From: Candidatus Altarchaeales archaeon
Lineage (GTDB): Archaea; Altiarchaeota; Altiarchaeia; IMC4; SCGC-AAA252-I15
Assembly (NCBI GenBank): GCA_014729705.1
Contig: WJJK01000064.1
Location: 1-5,738, forward strand
DNA: 5,738 nt
Direction: 5' to 3'
In this document: positions 1 to 4,579 of the stretch, in pieces
Position numbering within the stretch: position 1 is the first letter of the stretch
Layout: the number at the start of each line of letters is the position of its first letter
Made by a program: the position numbers and the translations under genes
The notes under the pieces: generated by a model
Told to the model about the DNA's origin: nothing
The model's input: the letters and a program-made list of their open reading frames with translations, nothing else
The model's database searches: none

Positions 1-1116
1 GCCTGTGAACGTGAAGGTCATCAAGGCTATGAACGCGGTTATGGAAAAGAAGAAATTGTCTATGTGCCCCAGACTCAGCCCCGTCATGGCGATGATCAGG
101 CTGAATTCACTTATCTGGGTTAGGCTTGCGCCAGTCAAAAACGAAACCCGCCTACCATACCCCAGAAGGGAGGTAAGCGGTATGAATGTCAGGGGTTTAA
201 GAGTCAATATCAGGATTATGAAAGGTATTGAAATCAGTATGGCGTGCGCATTCAATTCGAAGATCTCCATACCCAGTGAGACGAAAAAGATTGTTGAAAA
301 GAAATCCCTAAGGCTTTTCATCTTCCACTCTATCTCAAGGTTATATGGGAAGGTGGCGATCGCGATCCCTGCTACGAACGCACCCACCGCAAGCGAAAAC
401 CCGATGGCCTGGGATAATCCCGTGAACAAGAAGAAAACAGAGAGGGCTGTTATGAACAAAAGTTCATGGGAGGTGGATATCACCCTGAAAAGGGAGGGCA
501 GTATGAACCTGCTTATCACCAGGGCAATTGAGAACAAACCCGCCCCGACGAACACCCCGTTTAATATGTCTGCGAAAAGTATTGTGGACAGGTCGTGGGG
601 TGTTTTTATTGTGGAGAGGATGGACAGCGCCGTTATCGCGATTATGTCTTGCACCAAGAGAATGCCTAAAATAATCCTGCCATGAAGGGTTTCAAGCTCG
701 TTTTTATCCGACAATATCTTTATCACCACCATGGTGCTTGAGATCGCTAACACCAAACCCATGTACACTGGTTCCAATGCGGTGAAACCAAGCATATGGG
801 CTGCCGCATATCCTGCGCAAAACATTACTGTGGAGTTAACAAGAGCGATTATCGTTGAAGCCCGCCCCACAGACGCTAGTTTCTTCAAGTCAAGCTCAAG
901 CCCCACGATGAAAAGCAGGAAAGCGATTCCAAGCTCAGAGAAGGTGCGTATCACGTCGTGGTTTGTGATCAAACCCAAAATGCTCGGCCCGATTATGACT
1001 CCAGCTAAAACGTAGCCGACGATGAGGGGCTGCCGAAATATCCGGGCCAAATGAGCGCCTAAGGTGGCTGCCACGATCATCAAACCCATATCCCATAGTA
1101 AGGCGGCGTCGATCAT
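1..1116 (-). CDS. Kef-type CPA2 monovalent cation:proton antiporter, membrane domain (partial, 3' end outside window)
   Basis: The reading frame is open from the ATG at 1116 to the window edge: 372 residues, no stop. It should be an integral membrane exchanger of K+ or Na+ for H+. Family hallmarks seen: GYVLAGVIIGPSILGLI (res. 34-50), FLLFIVGLELDLKKL (66-80), SSTMVVIKIL (126-135), the ion-binding helix LLVQDIIAI with Q156-D157, LAVGAFVAGIAIA (242-254) and FFVSLGMEIF (277-286). A single Asp preceded by Gln is usual for KefB/KefC/GerN-like members, whereas NapA-type exchangers carry Asp-Asp; this leans to a Kef-like exchanger. About 12 hydrophobic segments are visible, nearly a full membrane domain (usually ~380-400 residues). 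Whether a cytosolic TrkA-N/RCK domain follows cannot be seen. The start is set by a 4-nt ATGA overlap with the upstream nuclease gene, implying translational coupling; there is no Shine-Dalgarno. Family assignment is secure; the transported ion is not. Confidence 0.93.
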   Translation of the reverse strand, partial: MIDAALLWDMGLMIVAATLGAHLARIFRQPLIVGYVLAGVIIGPSILGLITNHDVIRTFSELGIAFLLFIVGLELDLKKLASVGRASTIIALVNSTVMFCAGYAAAHMLGFTALEPVYMGLVLAISSTMVVIKILSDKNELETLHGRIILGILLVQDIIAITALSILSTIKTPHDLSTILFADILNGVFVGAGLFSIALVISRFILPSLFRVISTSHELLFITALSVFFLFTGLSQAIGFSLAVGAFVAGIAIATFPYNLEIEWKMKSLRDFFSTIFFVSLGMEIFELNAHAILISIPFIILILTLKPLTFIPLTSLLGYGRRVSFLTGASLTQISEFSLIIAMTGLSLGHIDNFFFSITAFIALMTFTFTG

Positions 1117-1856
1117 CTTTCAAAGAATTCTTTGTCTTTGACTATTATCCTCTCATCATCTAAAATGCCTTCAATGAAGCCGTACCAGTAGCACACCATC
1201 CCCGCGCCGAATAAATCCACGTAGTGGGTTAACTGTTTGCGGTAGTCTTTTTTTATTTCATCCCGGTCCCCGAAGCTGGCTTTCGATTCAATCCAGTTGA
1301 CCCAGTGTCCGTTGACCTTCAAGGGGGCTTCAAGAAGAAAATCAGGGGTCTTTATGTGTCCGCGTTTTTTCGCTTCCTTCTCCGTTATGTGTTTGATGTT
1401 TTTAGCCTTAACCCACCGGCCTATACGGTCTTCAACCTCCCTGCCCCTCTCAAACTGAATCTGGTTGCCTTTTGGAGAGTAAATAAGGTCTGCGTCTATG
1501 ACTTCTTTAAGTTCCGCCTTAATCCGTTGGTTGTCTATTATGGAGGGTTCCCTGACCGCCTTGCTGAAGCGGTTTTTACTCCAACCCCTCTGCTGCATCA
1601 GGATGGAGGCGGTTAATACTGGGGGGAATCCGAGTTCAAGCGATAACTCTAGGAAACTCGCCCCCAGCCTCCAATCCATAAGTAATTCGGGGGCTTTTTT
1701 TTTGACTGAGTAATACCTTTTTTTAGTGTCCCTTATGACTTTCAGGGTGTATACTACGAACAAGAAATCCCTTTCATAGTCCTTGTGCACGAGTCTGTCG
1801 ACATCTTCAGGACTCTCAAGCTTTTCATAGATTTGTCTGTATTCCTTCTCCTGCAT
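1113..1856 (-). CDS. CDIN1/C15orf41-like TPD-motif protein, predicted PD-(D/E)xK nuclease
   Basis: A 247-residue soluble protein. The C-terminal half carries the signature of the TPD family, whose animal member is CDIN1 (C15orf41), the Codanin-1 partner mutated in congenital dyserythropoietic anaemia type I. Seen here: KTPDFLLEAP (res. 169-178), WIESKASFGD (188-197) and YWYGFIEGIL (223-232). D172, E190 and K192 form a PD...ExK catalytic set, with an extra acidic cluster GREVED (138-143) upstream that could complete the metal site. The region about 60-115 (LGASFLELSLELGFPP, then a GWSKNRFSKAV helix) looks like a helix-turn-helix DNA-binding part. From memory, human CDIN1 has very similar WIESKASFGD and YWYGFI blocks; it is somewhat longer. 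The ATG at 1856 is the first possible start because an in-frame TGA lies 15 nt upstream. The gene ends in an ATGA overlap with the antiporter. Nuclease activity is inferred from the fold; the substrate is unknown, though archaeal relatives have been compared with Holliday junction resolvases. Confidence 0.9.
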   Translation of the reverse strand: MQEKEYRQIYEKLESPEDVDRLVHKDYERDFLFVVYTLKVIRDTKKRYYSVKKKAPELLMDWRLGASFLELSLELGFPPVLTASILMQQRGWSKNRFSKAVREPSIIDNQRIKAELKEVIDADLIYSPKGNQIQFERGREVEDRIGRWVKAKNIKHITEKEAKKRGHIKTPDFLLEAPLKVNGHWVNWIESKASFGDRDEIKKDYRKQLTHYVDLFGAGMVCYWYGFIEGILDDERIIVKDKEFFER

Positions 1857-1930
1857 TTTAGGGTTGACTCATCCACCCCTAAGGCACCTTTAAGGATAAT
1901 ATTTAAGTAAAGTTCTTTATAACTAAATTC
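1857..1930. promoter_or_regulatory. Divergent promoter region between the CDIN1-like and PhoU-like genes
   Basis: Only 74 nt separate the two divergent start codons. For the plus-strand gene, the AT-rich box at about 1898-1909 (AATATTTAAGTA) is centred about 26 nt before the ATG at 1931, the normal archaeal TATA-to-start distance for a leaderless mRNA; no Shine-Dalgarno precedes that ATG. For the minus-strand gene, a TTAAAGG-type box around 1887-1895 would place a transcript start near 1863, giving a leader of only a few bases. The stretch CCTTTAAGG at 1887-1895 is nearly self-complementary and lies between the two boxes, so it might serve both directions. Box positions are seen; their function is inferred. 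Confidence 0.5.
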
Positions 1931-2611
1931 ATGGGTCAGCTGGAAGATGATTGTTTCACGTCCTGGCTTTTAAGAAAACCTGAGAGGGAGTTCTTCGGCT
2001 ACCTGCTGGGGTTTGCTGAAGAAATATTGAATCAAAATGAATTGCTCGCCAAACAGTCCGGCTTTTTCCTTGACTCCGACTTCAATCAAGCCGAAAACAT
2101 CCACGGACTCATAACCAAGTCAAGCCGGCAGCTGGTTAAAACACGCAAAATGTTGATACACGGCGTCTCTGAGCCTGGCATAAACCCAGAGCACCGCACA
2201 AGCTTTCTATCGATTGTCCATAGGCTGGCCGACATTGAAAGCCACATTGAATCCACCTCCTATAAGTTGATGTTGAAGCAAACCCCGCTGCCCGACTACG
2301 TATCCGGGATTCTCCTTCAGATGATGGGTAAAACCCTTGAAACCAACCGGAAACTGTGTGAACTAATCGGTTTATTCAAAACAGACTTAGGGGGGGTGTT
2401 GGATGAAGCCCACAATATTTCAGTGCTTGAGGATGAGATAGATGTTTTACGCCGAAGTGTTTTAAGAAACATAGTAAACGACGACCTCTTCACCCAACCG
2501 CAGCTGCTTTTCACGGTAACAGGCATATTAGACTCGCTTGAGGAGGTATCCGATAAAGCGGAATCCTGTTCTTATATGCTTGAATCCGTTGCATCCGGTT
2601 ATCTGCCATGA
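1931..2611 (+). CDS. PhoU/DUF47-like all-helical protein
   Basis: A 226-residue, almost entirely helical, soluble protein with no signal peptide or membrane helix. Length and pattern resemble the DUF47 (UPF0111, PhoU-like) family: two antiparallel helical bundles with acidic ExxxD-type motifs near helix ends. Candidates here are D101-I-E-S-H-I-E107, E167-D-E-I-D171 and E204-E-V-S-D208, the last in the LLFTVTGILDSLEEVSDKAE segment typical of the family's C-terminal helix. PhoU proteins bind metal clusters at such motifs and modulate phosphate transport; DUF47 genes often lie beside PiT-type phosphate permeases, but none is visible here. Instead the gene overlaps by 4 nt (ATGA) a small membrane coiled-coil gene. 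The ATG at 1931 fits the TATA spacing and a leaderless message. The family call rests on overall pattern rather than a decisive motif, so another helical-bundle family remains possible. A run of seven G at 2390-2396 lies in the gene without breaking the frame. Confidence 0.68.
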   Translation: MGQLEDDCFTSWLLRKPEREFFGYLLGFAEEILNQNELLAKQSGFFLDSDFNQAENIHGLITKSSRQLVKTRKMLIHGVSEPGINPEHRTSFLSIVHRLADIESHIESTSYKLMLKQTPLPDYVSGILLQMMGKTLETNRKLCELIGLFKTDLGGVLDEAHNISVLEDEIDVLRRSVLRNIVNDDLFTQPQLLFTVTGILDSLEEVSDKAESCSYMLESVASGYLP

Positions 2612-3009
2612 ACTTCCGCATACCTGAACGCAAAGACCTCATAATACTGGGGATATTAGCGGTCTTGATACTGCTTGAGGTTTTCGTGAAAAGAGAGGAG
2701 ATTTTCCACTCAGTCCCCGGCCCCCTATTAATCCTAGTTGGTGCGCTTCTTGGGTTCTCCGCAGGCTTCAAACTATCGGCGGTGCATTCAGGCTCTGGTT
2801 TAACAACCGCCATACGCCTTGCGGAAAACACCTCAATCCAAAAACAAAAAAAGGAGGAAGGACTGGTTAAGGAGTTAACTGGGGTTGAAAAAGAAAACCA
2901 GAGACTAAGCAAACAAATCACGCTACTAAACCAAGCGCTCAAAGACCGCGACGGGGAAGTCCGGGAACTAGTCGCCGAACTAGAGAAAAAAAGGAAAAGA
3001 CGCACATAA
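2608..3009 (+). CDS. Small protein with two membrane helices and a C-terminal coiled coil, function unknown
   Basis: A 133-residue protein I do not recognise as a named family. Residues about 11-27 (LIILGILAVLILLEVFV) and 38-55 (PGPLLILVGALLGFSAGF) are hydrophobic and long enough to span the membrane as a hairpin; the second is Gly-rich. Residues about 76-130 are strongly charged and heptad-like (for example VEKENQRLSKQITLLNQAL) and should form a coiled coil, ending in the basic tail KKRKRRT. By the positive-inside tendency the coiled coil and tail probably face the cytoplasm. The start ATG overlaps the stop of the PhoU-like gene (ATGA), so the two are probably co-translated and may form a membrane-anchored complex (inference). 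A longer minus-strand frame covers the same bases but is Ser-rich with antisense-like composition; the plus-strand frame, with coherent membrane and coiled-coil segments plus coupling, is the credible gene. Confidence 0.8.
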   Translation: MNFRIPERKDLIILGILAVLILLEVFVKREEIFHSVPGPLLILVGALLGFSAGFKLSAVHSGSGLTTAIRLAENTSIQKQKKEEGLVKELTGVEKENQRLSKQITLLNQALKDRDGEVRELVAELEKKRKRRT

Positions 3010-3010
3010 T

Positions 3011-3031
3011 TCATTTTTATTTTTATACTTT
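3011..3031 (+). terminator. T-rich transcription termination tract after the membrane coiled-coil gene
   Basis: Just after the TAA at 3009 the coding strand carries TTTTTATTTTTAT within 3011-3031. Archaeal RNA polymerase commonly stops at such T-runs without needing a hairpin. The position, directly downstream of a two-gene unit and ahead of a new promoter, supports this role. The inverted repeat at 3061-3086 could act as a backup terminator. Confidence 0.5.
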
Positions 3032-3060
3032 GGTTCAACGTATGTTTTATAACCGAAAAG

Positions 3061-3122
3061 AAACCCCTTGATTTATATAGGGGTTTTGACACGATATATA
3101 GAGCGCAGAAAATTTTTTTGCG
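3061..3122 (+). promoter_or_regulatory. TFE promoter region with TATA-enclosing inverted repeat and A/T palindrome
   Basis: Two good archaeal TATA-like boxes occur in tandem: TTTATATA at 3072-3079 and GATATATA at 3093-3100. The first lies in the spacer of an 8-bp perfect inverted repeat (AAACCCCT at 3061-3068, AGGGGTTT at 3079-3086, 10-nt spacer). A second near-palindrome, 3104-3122 (CGCA, then an A-run and a T-run, then TGCG), sits where transcription from the first box would begin (about 3102) and just upstream of where the second box would initiate (about 3123). The TFE message would therefore have a leader of roughly 55-80 nt, unlike the leaderless units nearby. The repeats may be operators, or the first may be a hairpin terminator for the upstream unit. 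Elements are seen; roles are inferred. Confidence 0.5.
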
Positions 3123-3133
3123 TCTAGCTTCTT

Positions 3134-3154
3134 ATGGGGGAGGCTGGGATTTAG
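3134..3154 (+). other. Possible six-codon upstream ORF in the TFE leader
   Basis: ATG GGG GAG GCT GGG ATT TAG would encode MGEAGI. It lies between the predicted transcript starts and the TFE start codon. It overlaps a purine-rich GGGAGG (3138-3143) that resembles a Shine-Dalgarno but is about 36 nt before the TFE ATG, too far to serve it. There is no independent sign that it is translated, and a frame this short arises easily by chance. Confidence 0.15.
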
Positions 3155-3179
3155 CAAAAAACAAATCTTTGATTGGAAA

Positions 3180-3674
3180 ATGGCTGAAGACAACAAAATA
3201 TTTGAGGACGTAATCGCTGAGGCACTCAGCACCGAACACCTTAAGGTGGTAAACGCATTAAAGAAACCTAAACGCGACTTAGACTTAGCAACCGAGTTGG
3301 GGTTGGAGGACACTGCCGTGCGCGTCATACTAAATGATTTGCATGAGCGCAAACTCGTCAGATACAAGCGCACCAAAAACCACGAAACCGGATGGGTTAC
3401 TCACCACTGGGTGAAGCGTGAGGACCAGCTTGCTAACTTCTCCCGCTGGTATCTGAAGTCGCAGATAAACAAAATCAACAAGTACCTCAACTACGAGGTA
3501 AACAGCATACGCTTCCGCTGCGGATGCAACGTAGTATCCTACGACGATGCAATGTCAACGGGATTCATATGCCCCGCATGCGAGAAAAACTACGAGGAAT
3601 ACAACAACACCGCAGACGTGGAGGAGAAAGTCTGTGAACTCACAAGACTATCCAGTCTACTGAACCAAACCTAA
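3180..3674 (+). CDS. tfe: Transcription initiation factor E, alpha subunit (TFE)
   Basis: A 164-residue homologue of archaeal TFE / eukaryotic TFIIE-alpha, which joins the TBP-TFB-RNA polymerase complex, helps open promoter DNA and contacts the polymerase clamp. The N-terminal winged helix spans about residues 8-80: helices LKVVNALKKPKRDLDLATELGL and TAVRVILNDLHERKLV, then the wing with GWVTHHWVKR (71-80). A linker helix at about 86-105 leads to a zinc ribbon with C114, C116, C131 and C134 (RCGC ... CPAC) around YDDAMSTGFICP, which matches the usual DEAxxxGFxCP core. The first pair is CxC instead of the usual CxxC, and the CG that commonly follows the last pair is replaced. The ATG at 3180 has no close Shine-Dalgarno; the frame stays open upstream but offers no ATG, GTG or TTG nearby. 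It stands alone with its own promoter, converging on the pilin-like gene. Confidence 0.93.
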   Translation: MAEDNKIFEDVIAEALSTEHLKVVNALKKPKRDLDLATELGLEDTAVRVILNDLHERKLVRYKRTKNHETGWVTHHWVKREDQLANFSRWYLKSQINKINKYLNYEVNSIRFRCGCNVVSYDDAMSTGFICPACEKNYEEYNNTADVEEKVCELTRLSSLLNQT

Positions 3675-3695
3675 ACCCGCCTTTTTTTTTAGGTT
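3668..3695. terminator. Two-way terminator between the convergent TFE and pilin-like genes
   Basis: A perfect 8-bp inverted repeat (AACCTAAA at 3668-3675, TTTAGGTT at 3688-3695) overlaps the stop codons of both convergent genes, which end only 14 nt apart. Nine T in a row (3682-3690) on the plus strand give a T-tract terminator for TFE. For the minus-strand unit the hairpin lacks a strong downstream T-run nearby, so its effect there is less certain. Confidence 0.6.
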
Positions 3696-4018
3696 GAGGG
3701 GTCGCAGGTGGTTGCGTCAATGCCGAACACATTATTTGCAATCAAGATAAAGGCTAAAATAGAAAGCAATCCCGCGATTGCGATCATAGCCTTCTTCTTA
3801 CCTAAAAGCCTCATCTGAACGTCGTCTGCTGCCGCCAGATACTGTACAGCCGCAAAAATAAACAGAACCAAAGCGACGTAGGGCACGACTTTATTCAAAA
3901 GATAAAGCATGCAGGCTGCAACCCGCCTGGCCTTATCGAGGGTGCCCCAGTCATCGTAGGCTGAAGCAAAAGACAGGGAAACAAAAAAGACAACCAAAAA
4001 AATTGTTTCAAACCTCAA
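3689..4018 (-). CDS. Small secreted two-helix membrane protein, VirB2/TrbC-like (T4SS-type) pilin candidate
   Basis: A 109-residue protein. Residues 1-20 form a Sec-type signal peptide (IFLVVFFVSLSFASA) with likely cleavage after ASA. The mature part has two hydrophobic helices, about 38-62 (MLYLLNKVVPYVALVLFIFAAVQYL) and 77-97 (AMIAIAGLLSILAFILIANNV), joined by a short polar loop DDVQMRLLGKKK. This plan (signal peptide, Val-Val-Pro in helix 1, Gln-Tyr-Leu before a polar loop ending GKK, Gly in helix 2) matches VirB2/TrbC-type pilins and the small pilins of the Ced/Ted DNA-import machines of Thermoproteota, which are known to be homologous to conjugative pilins. C36 and C105 would both lie outside and could pair. 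The start is TTG, sharing TTGA with the stop of the ACT gene; a GGTG five nt upstream (4024-4027) can act as Shine-Dalgarno. No ATPase or channel gene is in view, so the role is inferred; an unrelated small membrane protein is possible. Confidence 0.72.
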   Translation of the reverse strand: MRFETIFLVVFFVSLSFASAYDDWGTLDKARRVAACMLYLLNKVVPYVALVLFIFAAVQYLAAADDVQMRLLGKKKAMIAIAGLLSILAFILIANNVFGIDATTCDPST

Positions 4019-4518
4019 TTCAACACCACAATTTTCTTAACACAAGATAAGTTAAGCAAAACATCAATCAACTTAGGGGGGATTCTTTTCTCGATCACAA
4101 CCGTAAGCTGCGGATCCTCGAACATGGGGTCGTCTGCCACAACCTGCCTTATGCCCAAACCCTCCTTGGCGAGGGCGCCTGTCACCTGGGAGATGATCCC
4201 CCTCCCTGAAGCATCCTCTGGGATGACCATAAAAACACCGAAACCCAATTCCGGGGCCACCTCCCTTAAATCAACTCCCACCCGCAGTCTCTCGAAAACA
4301 GCCCGCAGTTTATCGTCCTCCAACACGGCTTTAACGGTGGATTTAACCACCCGCGAATCAACGGAATTGATTTTTGCCACTGAAGAATAGGCTACTGATA
4401 GATCGTTTGCGTAGAGGCCCCCGTCGGAGGCCACCCGTATCCCCCTTCTAAATAGAAACAAAGCCACCTTCCTCTGGCTTGGCTTACCCCTGAAAAGGCT
4501 TAAATCTAGCATAAACAT
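4015..4518 (-). CDS. HTH + ACT domain protein, predicted regulator of amino acid metabolism (COG2150-like)
   Basis: A 167-residue protein in two parts. Residues about 14-75 are mostly helical and charged (QRKVALFLFRRGIRV ... VVKSTVKAVLEDDKLRAVF) and resemble a helix-turn-helix region. Residues about 93-166 form an ACT domain: FGVFMVIPEDASGRGIISQV, ALAKEGLGIRQVV, the strand LTVVIEKRIPP, then LIDVLLNLSCVKKIVVLN. ACT domains usually sense amino acids; the combination matches the archaeal group annotated as predicted regulators of amino acid metabolism. The gene is divergent from ADH synthase across 61 nt, which suggests a link to aromatic amino acids (inference). A TATA-like box near 4541-4551 lies about 26 nt upstream of the ATG at 4518, fitting a leaderless message; a second in-frame ATG at 4512 is possible. 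The stop overlaps the pilin-like gene's TTG start. Ligand and DNA targets cannot be read from sequence. Confidence 0.82.
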   Translation of the reverse strand: MFMLDLSLFRGKPSQRKVALFLFRRGIRVASDGGLYANDLSVAYSSVAKINSVDSRVVKSTVKAVLEDDKLRAVFERLRVGVDLREVAPELGFGVFMVIPEDASGRGIISQVTGALAKEGLGIRQVVADDPMFEDPQLTVVIEKRIPPKLIDVLLNLSCVKKIVVLN

Positions 4519-4579
4519 AAAAACTATTTATCCTAAGGGGAATAAATATCCTGCAAATATTTTAACCCAGAAAACCTAT
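4519..4579. promoter_or_regulatory. Divergent promoter between the ACT regulator and ADH synthase, with inverted repeat
   Basis: A 7-bp perfect inverted repeat, TATTTAT at 4525-4531 and ATAAATA at 4542-4548 (10-nt spacer), lies in the gap. Read on the minus strand, the AATAAATATCC block (4541-4551) is a TATA box about 26 nt before the ACT gene's ATG. On the plus strand the same block could start a message at about 4571, or the box AAATATTTTAA at 4555-4565 could start one at about 4585. The repeat covers the start-proximal region of the ACT gene and could be an autoregulatory operator. AT-rich promoters give such repeats by chance fairly often, so the operator idea is tentative. Confidence 0.5.

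Noticed and set aside
5..1015. Long plus-strand open frames opposite the left-end minus-strand gene
   Set aside because: They are antisense to a continuous CPA2 antiporter frame with clear family motifs; their own products have no recognisable pattern.
1305..1713. Plus-strand frames opposite the CDIN1-like gene
   Set aside because: They lie entirely within the gene carrying the TPD and WIESKASFGD motifs and show no domain of their own.
2511..3092. A 193-codon minus-strand frame
   Set aside because: Ser-rich antisense-like composition, and it overlaps two coupled plus-strand genes, one with coherent membrane and coiled-coil segments.
3047..3376. Minus-strand frame across the TFE promoter and N-terminus
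   Set aside because: It is antisense to the conserved TFE winged helix and has no recognisable features.
4124..4390. Plus-strand frame inside the ACT regulator gene
   Set aside because: Ser/Thr/Pro-rich antisense shadow of a well-supported HTH+ACT gene.
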